Below the pieces are notes generated by a model. It did no database searches, was not told the DNA's origin, and was given only the letters and a program-made list of their open reading frames with translations. A stretch of DNA of 40,446 nt, taken from Priestia flexa NBRC 15715. GTDB taxonomy: Bacteria; Bacillota; Bacilli; Bacillales; Bacillaceae_H. The DNA lies in NCBI RefSeq assembly GCF_001591565.1, contig NZ_BCVD01000020.1, forward strand, positions 1-40,446, read 5' to 3'. Positions 1 through 8,450 of the stretch are shown in pieces. Within the stretch, counting starts at the first letter, position 1. The number at the start of each line of letters is the position of its first letter. The position numbers and the translations under genes are program-made.

Positions 1-2
1 TT

Positions 3-60
3 TTCATATGAGAATATGAAAGAAGTTCTGCTTTCGCGAAAGAATAAAGAAGATTATAAT
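3..60 (+). promoter_or_regulatory. Likely promoter region of the ZIP transporter gene, with a small palindrome
   Basis: A perfect TATAAT lies at 55-60, about 45 bases before the ATG. The -35 at the matching distance (TTTCGC, 32-37) is poor. Upstream, TTCATAT-GAGA-ATATGAA (3-20) is a perfect 7-bp inverted repeat that could be an operator or a transcript end from the gene to the left. It does not match the Zur, Fur or MntR consensus sequences I know. Confidence 0.35.
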
Positions 61-105
61 GAGTGTAGTAATGATGTGGAAAGATAGAAGAAAAAGGAGA
101 TTGTT

Positions 106-837
106 ATGACAGACGTACTTATAGGCAGTATTCTTTCTGCACTATCTACAGGACTTGGTGCTGTGCCAATTCTGTTTATGAATCAGGCAGTAACGCACCG
201 TTGGAAAGACGTGTTGCTCGCGTTTACAGCCGGAATTATGATGGCTGCTTCAACAATGAGCTTAATTCCTGAATCCCTTGCAAGCGGAAGTTTTTATTCG
301 TTAGCAATCGGGCTTTTACTCGGGGTCATGACGCTTACAATTTTAGAACAAAACATACCTCATATTGACTTAGAGCATTCTAAAACAGGGATTCAGTTTG
401 ACGAAAAAGCTTTATTAATTATTGCAGCAATTACGCTACATAACTTGCCAGAAGGATTATCAGTTGGTGTAAGCTATGCATCTGATGCAGAAAATACCGG
501 AAACCTGATTGCTTTAGCCATCGGATTACAAAATGCACCGGAAGGATTATTAGTTGCTTTGTTTTTAGCACAGCAAAATATCAGTAAGTTCAAAGCATTT
601 TTTATTGCAACATTAACAGGATCAGTAGAAATTATTACGTCACTACTTGGTTTTTATCTCACTAATTTTGTCGAGTCTCTTGTGTCGTATGGATTAGCAT
701 TCGCAGCTGGAGCAATGTTGTTTATCATTTACAAAGAGCTAATACCGGAAAGTCATGGAGATGGAAATGAACGCTTTGCAACGTATTCTTTCATCACGGG
801 CCTATTATTTATGGTTTTTCTTATTAACTTCTTTTAA
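106..837 (+). CDS. ZIP family divalent metal transporter (ZupT/GufA type)
   Basis: This 243-residue integral membrane protein probably imports zinc or another divalent metal across the cytoplasmic membrane. It has about eight hydrophobic segments. The two signature metal-binding helices are visible: HNLPEGLSVGV near residue 113 and QNAPEGLLVAL near residue 142, the paired H/N-x-x-P-E-G motifs of the GufA/ZupT branch. The length fits bacterial ZIPs. An AAAGGAG site sits 7 bases before the ATG. It is transcribed alone and followed by a terminator. The metal cannot be told from sequence, and no known metal-regulator box was recognised upstream. Confidence 0.88.
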   Translation: MTDVLIGSILSALSTGLGAVPILFMNQAVTHRWKDVLLAFTAGIMMAASTMSLIPESLASGSFYSLAIGLLLGVMTLTILEQNIPHIDLEHSKTGIQFDEKALLIIAAITLHNLPEGLSVGVSYASDAENTGNLIALAIGLQNAPEGLLVALFLAQQNISKFKAFFIATLTGSVEIITSLLGFYLTNFVESLVSYGLAFAAGAMLFIIYKELIPESHGDGNERFATYSFITGLLFMVFLINFF

Positions 838-852
838 GGTACAAGTAGATAT

Positions 853-888
853 AGGGCAGATTCGAGCACAGCTTTGCTGCCCTTTTTT
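853..888 (+). terminator. Rho-independent terminator after the ZIP gene
   Basis: The arms AGGGCAG (853-859) and CTGCCCT (877-883) enclose a smaller AGCA/TGCT stem and are followed by a run of T. The end overlaps the stop region of the convergent spo0E-like gene. Confidence 0.75.
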
Positions 889-1126
889 ACGATTTTGAAA
901 AAGACAAAAAGCGACTGATTGTTGCTGTAATGCTTGTCCGATCTTCTTCCTCACGTAACAGTTGTTTTTGATAAAGCGTTAAAAGTTGATCTAGCTCTTG
1001 ACTACAGGTAATCGTTTCTTCACTTGATAAACCTGTTTTTTCACCAATCTCCACCATTTTTTGTCTTTTCCTCACAATTTGTATAAATAACGCTTCTGAT
1101 TTACTTTGCTTTTTTAAACCAAACAC
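887..1126 (-). CDS. Spo0E-like sporulation regulatory aspartyl-phosphatase
   Basis: Spo0E-family proteins dephosphorylate Spo0A~P and so hold back sporulation. The diagnostic motif SQELD (residues 42-46 from the chosen start) lies in the typical two-helix hairpin with IQIVRKRQKMVEIGEKTGL before it and LLTLYQKQLL after it. The open frame extends 30 codons further upstream, but that stretch has no ribosome site. GTG at 1126 is preceded by AGGAGAGG at 5 bases, giving 79 residues, close to the usual 50-90. The extra hydrophobic N-terminus of the longer frame is therefore probably not translated. A TGTCGAA (Spo0A-box-like) sequence lies about 180 bases upstream. The exact target (Spo0A or a paralogous regulator) is unknown. 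Confidence 0.82.
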   Translation of the reverse strand: MFGLKKQSKSEALFIQIVRKRQKMVEIGEKTGLSSEETITCSQELDQLLTLYQKQLLREEEDRTSITATISRFLSFSKS

Positions 1127-1304
1127 AAGATCCTCTCCTATTAAAAGAAAAATTAGCCTATAACGCATTATTACAAATTCTACTAAATATGTAAATAGAG
1201 TCGCAATAATAGACATTTTTCTTATAAAGTTTTTTTAGCCTAAAGAAAGAAAGCGTTATCAACGTTGATTTCTCAACCTTTAAATTTTAGAAAAAAAATT
1301 CCTC

Positions 1305-1311
1305 TTCGACA
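1305..1311 (-). promoter_or_regulatory. Possible Spo0A box upstream of the spo0E-like gene
   Basis: An exact TGTCGAA (minus strand) matches the 0A-box core TGNCGAA. The region 1217-1401 otherwise holds only AT-rich leader sequence and the terminator of the next gene. About five chance copies of this 7-mer are expected in a window of this size, so the match alone is weak. Confidence 0.25.
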
Positions 1312-1366
1312 AAACATGCAAATATGACAACGCATCTACAAATTCTGCAACGTCTCCTTTAGACGA

Positions 1367-1394
1367 TAAAACCGACGTGATAAATTCACGTCGG
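1367..1394 (-). terminator. Rho-independent terminator of the CoA-disulfide-reductase-like gene
   Basis: A perfect 9-bp stem, CCGACGTGA / TCACGTCGG (1372-1380 and 1386-1394), has a five-base loop and is followed on the minus strand by TTTTA. Confidence 0.85.
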
Positions 1395-1401
1395 CCTCTG
1401 A

Positions 1402-2733
1402 TTATGTCGCTTTTTGAGAAGCAATTTGAACCGCATCCCAAACGGTAGCAAAAGGCGGAGCATAGCTAAGATCTAGCATGGTTAATTGCTCGGTTGTTAG
1501 CCGTGCCGTAATGGCTGTTGCAAACACATCAATCCGCTTGGCTGATTCTGACTTACCCATAATTTGTGCTCCTAATATAATATGTGTATCTTTTTCATAG
1601 ATAAGTTTAACCAACATTTTTGTTGCATCTGGATAATACGGCGTATGATTATAAGCGTCTACCGTAACCGCTTTATATTGAATGTTTTCTGCTTTTGCCT
1701 CTTTTTCAGTAATTCCAGTTTTAGCAACTTCTAAATCCATAACTTTTAGGATGCTGGTACCAATGACACCTGGAAAATGTTTATCTTCTCCTCCTAGGTT
1801 TGCGCCTAAAATTCTTCCTTGCTTATTAGCAATTGTACCAAGTGAAAAATGAACCGGCTTTTTCAACACAAGATGGTAGCTGCTTGCACAATCACCTGCT
1901 GCATAAAGGTGCGGAACGTTGGTTTCCATTTTGTCATTAATGAGGATCGCACCGTTTTCGAGCATTCGAATGCCGTTTCTCTCTAAAAAAGATGTATTTG
2001 GCTTCACTCCCACATTTACAATAACAAGGTCTGCTTCATGCGTATTTTTATTGGTGCGAACCGCAGTTATTTTTTTACGTTCTGCAATTAACTCTTCCAC
2101 TTCTTCATTGACATGAAAAGCAATATCATTTTTCAGCTCGCCCTGTATTCGTGTAGCAATTTCTTCGTCAAACATGGATAGTATATGATTCCCGCGCTCA
2201 ATAACAGACACTTGCTTTCCTAATAGATGCATGGTCTCTACTAATTCCATTCCAATATATCCACCGCCGATAATCACAACTTTTTGTACATTTTCTTCTT
2301 TTAAATAACGATGGATGTTCGTACTATCTTCTAACGTCTTTAATGAAAAAACATTTTGAGCATCAATCATAAAGGGTGGCTTTACAGCTGAAGCTCCCGT
2401 TGCGATAATAAGCTCATCGTACGACACTTCTTGTGACTCATTTGTTTGATGATTATGTACAACAACATATTTCTTTATGTGATTCACTTCTTTTACTTCA
2501 TGTTGAAGATGAACCATGATATCACGCTCTTTAAACTCATCAACTGTTCGAGCGATAAGACTTTCTTGCTCTTTCACAACACCTGATAAATAATACGGCA
2601 TACCGCATGCACTATATGAAACATCTCGGCCTTTCTCAAATACAATAATTTCGGCTTCTTGATCTAAGCGACGCAGCTGAGATGCTGCACTCATACCACC
2701 CGCAACGCCTCCAATTACAATAATTCGCTTCAT
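1402..2733 (-). CDS. CoA-disulfide reductase-like FAD/NAD(P)-dependent oxidoreductase
   Basis: This 443-residue flavoprotein belongs to the one-cysteine branch of the pyridine nucleotide-disulfide oxidoreductases. It most likely reduces CoA disulfide in the cytosol with NAD(P)H to keep the thiol pool reduced. Visible features are the N-terminal FAD dinucleotide fold (IGGVAGGMSAA), the single redox cysteine C43 in SYSACGMPYYL at the same place as in characterised CoA-disulfide reductases, a second dinucleotide fold (VIIGGGYIGMELVE, about 153-166), the FAD-contacting YAAGDCA near 276, and the C-terminal dimer-interface YAPPFATVWDA. AAAGGAGG precedes the ATG. NADH oxidases of the Nox family are close relatives, so the substrate is inferred. 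The gene is monocistronic, set off by terminators on both sides. Confidence 0.8.
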   Translation of the reverse strand: MKRIIVIGGVAGGMSAASQLRRLDQEAEIIVFEKGRDVSYSACGMPYYLSGVVKEQESLIARTVDEFKERDIMVHLQHEVKEVNHIKKYVVVHNHQTNESQEVSYDELIIATGASAVKPPFMIDAQNVFSLKTLEDSTNIHRYLKEENVQKVVIIGGGYIGMELVETMHLLGKQVSVIERGNHILSMFDEEIATRIQGELKNDIAFHVNEEVEELIAERKKITAVRTNKNTHEADLVIVNVGVKPNTSFLERNGIRMLENGAILINDKMETNVPHLYAAGDCASSYHLVLKKPVHFSLGTIANKQGRILGANLGGEDKHFPGVIGTSILKVMDLEVAKTGITEKEAKAENIQYKAVTVDAYNHTPYYPDATKMLVKLIYEKDTHIILGAQIMGKSESAKRIDVFATAITARLTTEQLTMLDLSYAPPFATVWDAVQIASQKAT

Positions 2734-2786
2734 TTTATAGCCTCCTTTTTATTTGCATATTTCCCTTACTTTGCCCGATTTCAAAC

Positions 2787-2825
2787 AAAAAAATTGCACG
2801 AAGATGACAAAGTCACCTCGTGCAA
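2787..2825 (-). terminator. Terminator of the CUT2 ABC importer operon
   Basis: The inverted arms TTGCACGAgGTGAC / GTCAtcTTCGTGCAA-like (2794-2825, one bulge) are followed on the minus strand by seven T. It sits directly after the permease stop. Confidence 0.8.
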
Positions 2826-2835
2826 TCTACCGTAA

Positions 2836-3855
2836 TCATTTCTTTGAACGATAGTATGTAAGAGCTAAAGCCGCTGCAAGAACCGTTCCTTTAATAATAT
2901 CTTGTGTATAATACGGAACATTTAACATCGTTAAACCATTTAAGAGAACGCCAATTAAAATAGACCCTAGCAGCGTGCCAATAATATTCGGTTTACCTGC
3001 TCCAAATACAGAGAAGCCGATATAGGCTGCGGCAACGGCATCCATTAGAAAAGGAGCTCCTGCATTCACTTCTCCTACCCCAATTCGCGCTGCTAACACA
3101 ACTCCTCCAATCCCCGCTAGTAAGCTAGATAACACATAGGCATACATGCGGTAGCGGTTGACTGGAATTCCTGAAAGCCTCGCTGCTTCCATATTTCCAC
3201 CCGTTACATAAAAGAATCGTCCGTATTTTGTATACGTGAAGAAAATATGTACAACGAGGACAGCAAGGAGCATAATAATTACTGGCACCGGAACTCCCAA
3301 AACATGTCCTTGTCCTAAGGCTAAAAAAGAAGGAATAAAGATTCCAGGTGCACGCTCTCCACTTTCTAAAGGCATATTCGTATAAATAGCCGATCCTTTC
3401 GTATAGGTTAACAAGATTCCCTGCACAATAAACATCATTGATAGCGTGGCTAAAATATCAGGAATTTTAACTTTCACGACAAAAAATGCATTCACAAGCC
3501 CTACAAGAAGTGAAGCTAAAATAGGAATCAACAATGCCACTAGCAGCTCTTGACGGTGCAACACAAGCATCGATGCTGATAGAATGGTTGCTAACCCAGC
3601 CGTCGAGCCAACTGATAAATCAAGACCATTTACAGTCAGTGAAATTGTCACACCTAATGCGATAAGCGTTACAATTGAAATCGAACGTAAAATATCGCTG
3701 ATGTTTCCTGGAGTTAAAAAATTGGGTGAAGCAATTGAAAAAAAGATGGTGACTAATAAAATGGCTACTACCGTACCGTATTTTGTGACAAACTCCATCA
3801 GCTGTCCTGTTTGTTTCTTTGCTTTTACTTGTTCATTCACTAACTCTGCACTCAT
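2836..3855 (-). CDS. CUT2-family (ribose-type) ABC importer, permease subunit
   Basis: The protein is a 339-residue polytopic membrane subunit of the RbsC/BPD_transp_2 family, with about ten hydrophobic helices after a 25-residue hydrophilic N-terminus. Family hallmarks include ALGVTISLTVNGLDLSVGS near residue 70, GIPVNRYRMYAY near 230 (the ATPase-coupling loop) and AAARIGVGEVNAGAPFLMDAVAAAYIG (about 255-280). Its start overlaps the stop of the ATPase gene by four bases (ATGA), so the two are translationally coupled. It is the last gene of a binding protein-ATPase-permease operon. The sugar is not identifiable from this subunit. Its position beside the methionine salvage cluster suggests methylthioribose, by context only. 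Confidence 0.9.
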   Translation of the reverse strand: MSAELVNEQVKAKKQTGQLMEFVTKYGTVVAILLVTIFFSIASPNFLTPGNISDILRSISIVTLIALGVTISLTVNGLDLSVGSTAGLATILSASMLVLHRQELLVALLIPILASLLVGLVNAFFVVKVKIPDILATLSMMFIVQGILLTYTKGSAIYTNMPLESGERAPGIFIPSFLALGQGHVLGVPVPVIIMLLAVLVVHIFFTYTKYGRFFYVTGGNMEAARLSGIPVNRYRMYAYVLSSLLAGIGGVVLAARIGVGEVNAGAPFLMDAVAAAYIGFSVFGAGKPNIIGTLLGSILIGVLLNGLTMLNVPYYTQDIIKGTVLAAALALTYYRSKK

Positions 3856-5357
3856 ACCGTTCCTCCAGACGCGTAATAAAATAGCTGTTCATACGTTGCT
3901 TCTGCTTTCGATAGTTCTTTTACAATTTTCCCGTTATACATAACGTAAATTCGATCAGCCATGTTGACCAGTTCATCAAATTCACAAGTTGCATATAAAA
4001 TGCCTTTTTGCTGTTTAGTTAGCTCATTCATTATTGAGAAAATCTCCTGTTTGGAGCCGATATCAATTCCTTTTGTTGGCTCATCAAATATATATACATC
4101 GGTCTCTTTTAAGAGCCATTTACCAATAGCTACTTTTTGCTGATGCCCACCGCTTAGCGTTTTTACTTTTTGCTCAACAGACGAGGCTTTAACACCAACA
4201 TTCGCAGTAACACTCTGAGATGCTTCTTTTTGTTTTCGCTTTTGTACAAAAGACCATTTCGTAAAATCTTTTAAGCTTGGAAGTGACAAATTAAGTACAA
4301 TCGATTCGTCTACTAAAATGCCTTCTTTTCGTCTTTCTTCTGGTATGAGAGAAAGCTTATTTTTAATATAGTAACGAGGAGAGCGATTTACTAAAAGCGG
4401 ATGATTGCGCATTGATAGCTGACCCGCTGTTTTGTTCTCCAGACCAAATAAGCTTCGACATAGCTCTGTTTTCCCTGCACCGACAAGTCCCGCAATGCCA
4501 ACAACTTCACCTTCTTTAACATGAAAGGTAATATCTTGTAGTACGTTTGGCAAAGACAACTTTTCCACACGAAGCAGCTCAGTTCCCACCGCTACCTCTT
4601 CACGTACCGACTCCTGCGCTACTTGCTTCCCTAGCATAAATGTAATCATTTCTTGCATTGTAGATTGCACAATTGCTTTTGTCACAACATGCTTTCCATC
4701 TTTTAAAACGGTGTAAACGTCGCATAGGTCGCTAACTTCTTGAAGGCGATGAGAAATATAAATAATACCCATGCCTTTTTTCTTTAAGTTCGTCACAACT
4801 TCAAACAAACGCTTTGTCTCATGTTGACTTAGCGGTGCTGTTGGTTCATCCAAAATAATATATTCCGCATCTTGTAAGATCGCACGAGCGAGTAATACCT
4901 GCTGCTTTTCTGCTAGCGTTAATTCCGATACATTCTTTTTAACGTTTAACGTTGAACCCAGCATAGCAAGCGCCTTTTTCGCTTCAGTATCATGTTGCTT
5001 CCACTTAACAATTGCAGGGCTACCTTTACTTGTTTGGCGGTCCAGCACAATATTCTCTGCCACCGTTAGTGATGGTACAAGCGCGACATCGACTTCTTGA
5101 TGAACAATTGCAATACCTAAGTTTTTTGCGTCTTTTGGAGAACCAAGCGTAACAGAATGACCATTTTTGTAAATGGTCCCAGTATATTCTGAGTATGCTC
5201 CAGATAATATTTTCATCAGCGTACTTTTCCCTGCACCGTTTGCTCCCAGTAAAGCATGGATTTCGCCTTTTTTCACGGTAAAGCTCACATCTTGAAGCGC
5301 TTGAAATGATTCAAATGACTTTGCGATATGCTTCATTTCTAATTGTTCGATCGTCAT
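3852..5357 (-). CDS. CUT2-family (ribose-type) ABC importer, double ATP-binding subunit
   Basis: This 501-residue RbsA/MglA-type protein contains two fused nucleotide-binding domains. The first (about 1-240) has Walker A GANGAGKST near residue 38, a signature region LTLAEKQQVLLARA and Walker B YIILDEPT. The second (about 255-495) has a degenerate Walker A, GLVGAGKTEL, then the signature LSGGHQQKVAIGKW and VYIFDEPTKGID. Two joined domains with a divergent second P-loop are standard in this family. It powers pentose-like sugar uptake with the downstream permease. A CTTCTCC-complementary site (GGAGAAGG) precedes the ATG 12 bases after the binding-protein stop, so it is cotranscribed with that gene. 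Confidence 0.9.
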   Translation of the reverse strand: MTIEQLEMKHIAKSFESFQALQDVSFTVKKGEIHALLGANGAGKSTLMKILSGAYSEYTGTIYKNGHSVTLGSPKDAKNLGIAIVHQEVDVALVPSLTVAENIVLDRQTSKGSPAIVKWKQHDTEAKKALAMLGSTLNVKKNVSELTLAEKQQVLLARAILQDAEYIILDEPTAPLSQHETKRLFEVVTNLKKKGMGIIYISHRLQEVSDLCDVYTVLKDGKHVVTKAIVQSTMQEMITFMLGKQVAQESVREEVAVGTELLRVEKLSLPNVLQDITFHVKEGEVVGIAGLVGAGKTELCRSLFGLENKTAGQLSMRNHPLLVNRSPRYYIKNKLSLIPEERRKEGILVDESIVLNLSLPSLKDFTKWSFVQKRKQKEASQSVTANVGVKASSVEQKVKTLSGGHQQKVAIGKWLLKETDVYIFDEPTKGIDIGSKQEIFSIMNELTKQQKGILYATCEFDELVNMADRIYVMYNGKIVKELSKAEATYEQLFYYASGGTV

Positions 5358-5369
5358 CTGCCTTCTCCT

Positions 5370-6440
5370 CTACTCTTTTTGATTCCAAGCTTCTACAAAC
5401 TCACCCACTTGGTCCATATTAATAGGCGCATCAGGTAAATCATCCTGAGTGATGAGCGTTGGGTTAAACGAGTAATATCTCGGTATGTCTTGTCCAGCAA
5501 TTCTTTGCAGAACAAATTCCACTTGCTTTTCACCAATTGCTGCTGGATTTACCGCTGCTGATGCTTTCCATGGGCTATTTTCTTCTTGCATCATCTGCAG
5601 ATCTTCATCCGATAAATCGACGCCGTAAACTTTAATTTCATCTCGGCCAGCTTCTTTAATTGCACGCGTAGCTCCTTTGGCGAATTCGTCCCAAGGTGCC
5701 CATACGGCTGTAATGTCGCCTTTATTTGGATATTTTTTCAAGATAGCCGCCATTTTTGTTTGAGTATCTAGCGATGTATTAGATGTAGCGTTTCCAAATC
5801 GCGCTACTTCTTCTACGTCCGGATAACGTTCTAGCATTGCTTCATAAATGGTGTTTCGCTTTTCCATTGGCGCAAAACCACCAACAAAAATGTACACAAT
5901 CTTTCCTTCGCCATTAATATCCTGCATCATTTGCTTTAAGCCTTGCAGCGCCAACATATAGTCATCTTGATCAATCGTTGTTACGCCGTCTACATCTAGC
6001 TCAACATCAAATGCAACAACGGGTATACCTTTTGCAACGGCACGCTTCACGCCAGGTTCCAACGTTTCAGAACGACCGTGCTTAATGATAATACCATCCA
6101 CATTTTGATTAATTGCCGTATCTAAATACGCTGCCATTTTTGACTGATCGTTGTTGGCATCTGACACGGTAAGCTGAATACCTTGTTCTTTGGCAGCCGC
6201 TGTTGCACCGCTAATATACTGGGCTGCGTGCGTTCCCGTCGTAAACTCGGCAATAAGAGCGACTTTCGTATCTTTACTAACGTTTTTTGCTGTGAAATTC
6301 GCCTCTGTCTTTTGTTCTTCTTTGACTTGTGGCTTACTTGCCGCGTTTATATCCGGCTGTTCGTTTGTACATCCAACCGTAACGAACAGGACAAATAGCA
6401 ATAAAATAAATGAGTTGCACCATTTTTTTACATTTTTCAT
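5370..6440 (-). CDS. CUT2-family sugar-binding lipoprotein
   Basis: A 356-residue secreted lipoprotein of the Peripla_BP_4 fold, it should capture the substrate outside the membrane for the ABC importer encoded just downstream. A 23-residue signal peptide ends in the lipobox VTVGC, with lipid-modified C24. Next come a linker rich in K, E and A (25-50) and the two-lobed domain (KVALIAEFTTGTHAAQYISG, about 60-80; DGIIIKHG; GIPVVAFDVELD). It is the first gene of its operon. AGGAGGAAG precedes the ATG, with an inverted repeat just upstream. No S-box lies upstream, unlike the neighbouring mtn operons. Binding partners such as ribose, methylthioribose or another furanose cannot be separated by eye. 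Confidence 0.88.
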   Translation of the reverse strand: MKNVKKWCNSFILLLFVLFVTVGCTNEQPDINAASKPQVKEEQKTEANFTAKNVSKDTKVALIAEFTTGTHAAQYISGATAAAKEQGIQLTVSDANNDQSKMAAYLDTAINQNVDGIIIKHGRSETLEPGVKRAVAKGIPVVAFDVELDVDGVTTIDQDDYMLALQGLKQMMQDINGEGKIVYIFVGGFAPMEKRNTIYEAMLERYPDVEEVARFGNATSNTSLDTQTKMAAILKKYPNKGDITAVWAPWDEFAKGATRAIKEAGRDEIKVYGVDLSDEDLQMMQEENSPWKASAAVNPAAIGEKQVEFVLQRIAGQDIPRYYSFNPTLITQDDLPDAPINMDQVGEFVEAWNQKE

Positions 6441-6456
6441 CTTCTTCCTCCATCTA

Positions 6457-6480
6457 TTACTATTCTCATAAAAATAGTAA
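6457..6480 (-). promoter_or_regulatory. Inverted repeat in the leader of the ABC importer operon (possible operator)
   Basis: TTACTAT - 10 bases - ATAGTAA is a perfect 7-bp inverted repeat 17-40 bases before the binding-protein ATG. A weak promoter (TTGCGC-16-TATTTT) overlaps it. The arrangement would suit a repressor, but I recognise no specific regulator. Confidence 0.3.
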
Positions 6481-6537
6481 GAATTATTCCTAGCGCAATG
6501 AAGAGCAAGCGCCGACTTAAAGCTTTTATTGCTTAAG

Positions 6538-6573
6538 AAAATGCCGCTTCATCAAGAAGAGAAGCGGCATTTT
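6538..6573 (-). terminator. Terminator after mtnD
   Basis: A perfect 13-bp stem, AAAATGCCGCTTC / GAAGCGGCATTTT, ends in TTTTCTT on the minus strand. It separates the mtnWXBD transcript from the ABC importer operon. The arms are symmetrical, but no convergent gene needs it. Confidence 0.9.
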
Positions 6574-6626
6574 CTTGCGTTAACCACGCATACATCCTGC
6601 TATTTTTCCTTGTCTACAATCTCAAT

Positions 6627-7142
6627 TTATTCGTAGATTGGCACCCAGCCTTCTGTTGTAACAAAAATACGAACGGCTACTACTTTGCGATCTTCCATTA
6701 GTGTAAAATAATGACGCACATTTTCTGGAACAGAAATTAAGTCACCTGGCTCTAACTCGACATCAAAGAATGAACCATCTTTTCCTTGAATGACGAAAAT
6801 ACCATGTCCACTGACGATAAAACGAACTTCGTCGTCCGTATGGTGATGCTCACGCTGAAAGTTTTTTAATAACTCTTCTAAGTTAGGCGTTGTATCTGAT
6901 AACGAAATCACATCTTGTGCTTGATAACCTCGTCGCTCAGAAATATCCCTAATCTCTGTATCAAATGAAGCTAAGATTTCTTCTTTTTCTTCGTCTGTTA
7001 AATTAAATTTTTCACGCAGATTTTCAGGTAGCTTTGTAATATCCCAATTTTCATAAATGACTTCATTATTAGCTAAAAAGCTTGCTACCTCTTCTTGATT
7101 TTCAATGCGTACATCTGTTGCATGTAAACGAATGTTTGCCAT
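6627..7142 (-). CDS. mtnD: Acireductone dioxygenase MtnD
   Basis: MtnD oxidises 1,2-dihydroxy-3-keto-5-methylthiopentene with O2 to 2-oxo-4-methylthiobutyrate and formate (Fe form). This is the step before MtnE in the methionine salvage pathway. The 171-residue cupin shows the metal ligands H99 and H101 (EHHHTDDEVRF), E105 and H144 (PENVRHYF), with the GHGIF and PGDLISVP cupin strands between them. AAGGGGGAG lies before the ATG. It is the last gene of mtnW-mtnX-mtnB-mtnD, 13 bases after mtnB, and is followed by a strong terminator. Whether iron or nickel is bound, which decides the product, cannot be read from sequence. Confidence 0.95.
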   Translation of the reverse strand: MANIRLHATDVRIENQEEVASFLANNEVIYENWDITKLPENLREKFNLTDEEKEEILASFDTEIRDISERRGYQAQDVISLSDTTPNLEELLKNFQREHHHTDDEVRFIVSGHGIFVIQGKDGSFFDVELEPGDLISVPENVRHYFTLMEDRKVVAVRIFVTTEGWVPIYE

Positions 7143-7155
7143 ATGTAACTCCCCC

Positions 7156-7794
7156 TTAAGTAAGTGTTGATTGATTATATTTCTTTAGTGAAAGAATTTT
7201 CACGTGATAACTAAATAAAAACTCGTATGCTTCTAGCGCTTTTTTCGCTTCAAATGCATTTTCCCCCCATACGGTAATACCGTGGTTACGAATTAAAACA
7301 GCCCCTTGATCCGCCGTTACATATTCAGCAAAGACTTCAGCTAACGTCGGAATGTCCGCATAATTCGGAATAATCGGAACGGTAACCTCTGCATCTTCTT
7401 CCCAAATACCGAGTGCTTTAATAATCTCTTGCCCCTTAAACGTTACCTTTCCTTCGTCACCATATAGTTCAGAAATGACGTTGTTATCAATTGTATGTAC
7501 ATGCAGGCTGCACCCAGCGTTTGTATGACTATAAACCTTAACATGTAAAAGCGTCTCAGCGGAAGGTTTCAAGTGTGTTTCTTCTGCTGCTTTCCCATGG
7601 CTATCTACAAGTAAGAAATCTTCACTTGTACGCTTTCGCTTATCTTTTCCACTAGCTGATACGAAGAAGGTTGTTGGCTCTTCACTTACTTTAATCGATA
7701 AGTTACCACTCGTTCCAAAAAACCAATCTCGCTGTGCAAGTTCTTCTTTTACATCCGCAATCTCTTGTAAACGCTGCTGTGCTAAAATACTCAT
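7156..7794 (-). CDS. mtnB: Methylthioribulose-1-phosphate dehydratase MtnB
   Basis: MtnB dehydrates 5-methylthioribulose-1-phosphate to 2,3-diketo-5-methylthiopentyl-1-phosphate. The 212-residue protein belongs to the class II aldolase/FucA fold. [11 protein letters not shown] (about 26-36) is the phosphate-binding start, LHVHTIDNN holds zinc-binding histidines near residue 98, and [11 protein letters not shown] (about 168-178) carries the third zinc ligand. GGAGGTGG precedes the ATG, and the start overlaps the mtnX stop by four bases (ATGA). Expression follows the SAM-I riboswitch upstream of mtnW. Confidence 0.94.
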   Translation of the reverse strand: MSILAQQRLQEIADVKEELAQRDWFFGTSGNLSIKVSEEPTTFFVSASGKDKRKRTSEDFLLVDSHGKAAEETHLKPSAETLLHVKVYSHTNAGCSLHVHTIDNNVISELYGDEGKVTFKGQEIIKALGIWEEDAEVTVPIIPNYADIPTLAEVFAEYVTADQGAVLIRNHGITVWGENAFEAKKALEAYEFLFSYHVKILSLKKYNQSTLT

Positions 7795-8450
7795 ACTTCC
7801 ACCTCCGATAATTCGTTAATATGTTCAATGACATCATGGAATGTTTCAAACGGCCGATGCGGTAAATGTAACTCTTTGCATTTCTGAAGCAAGAAATCAC
7901 GTGCCAATACGCAATCAGCCATTTTTGCTGCCTGCAAATCCGTAATGGAATCTCCAATTACGATGATAAAATCTTTGTCCTCTACCAGATTTCGTATAAT
8001 TGACGGCTTACAGCAGCCACAGCCATTTTCACAGTGGCTATCGCATGTATGAGGCCACGTAATTTTAATCGTTTGCCCTAAAAAATCTGAGCCGTTGCAG
8101 TAAAGGTTCTTTTTATCTATTTTGCCGTCTAACATTGGCTCAACAAAAAAGTCAATTCCTCCACTGACAATATATAGCGGAATATCCTTTTCTTTTGTGT
8201 AATGCACAAACTGCTCGAATCCTGTTCGAATCTCCGAAGTTGATAAAATAAATGATACAATCTCTTCCTTTAAAGAGATTGGCAGTAAAGAGAACATTTT
8301 GCCAACGCCTTCTTGAATCGATACGCGCTCTGCCAACACATCATTTTTGATAGCTTCCCACTCACTTGGAGCAAACTTTTTCATAATAGCAATGATGTTA
8401 TCGCTGTTTGTAATCGTACCGTCAAAGTCACAGAAAATCTTCACGTTCAT
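7791..8450 (-). CDS. mtnX: 2-hydroxy-3-keto-5-methylthiopentenyl-1-phosphate phosphatase MtnX
   Basis: MtnX is the HAD-superfamily phosphatase that makes the acireductone for MtnD. Together with MtnW it replaces the bifunctional enolase-phosphatase MtnC used by other bacteria. The nucleophile motif CDFDGTITN (D8, D10) lies at the N-terminus, IVSGG near residue 100 is motif II, and [10 protein letters not shown] near 160 is motif IV. A cysteine/histidine patch ([12 protein letters not shown], about 137-148) follows. A longer frame begins at 8477 inside mtnW, but ATG at 8450 shares its A with the mtnW stop (TGATG), a coupling arrangement, and gives 219 residues starting just before the DxD motif as in the family. 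Confidence 0.93.
   Translation of the reverse strand: MNVKIFCDFDGTITNSDNIIAIMKKFAPSEWEAIKNDVLAERVSIQEGVGKMFSLLPISLKEEIVSFILSTSEIRTGFEQFVHYTKEKDIPLYIVSGGIDFFVEPMLDGKIDKKNLYCNGSDFLGQTIKITWPHTCDSHCENGCGCCKPSIIRNLVEDKDFIIVIGDSITDLQAAKMADCVLARDFLLQKCKELHLPHRPFETFHDVIEHINELSEVEV

Noticed and set aside
2836-6440. Calling the ABC importer rbsBAC (ribose)
   Set aside because: No rbsK, rbsD or rbsR is adjacent, and the family also carries other sugars, so a ribose label is not supported.
7703-7957. 84-residue minus-strand frame across mtnX/mtnB
   Set aside because: It lies wholly inside two well-supported coding genes in another frame and has no ribosome site.
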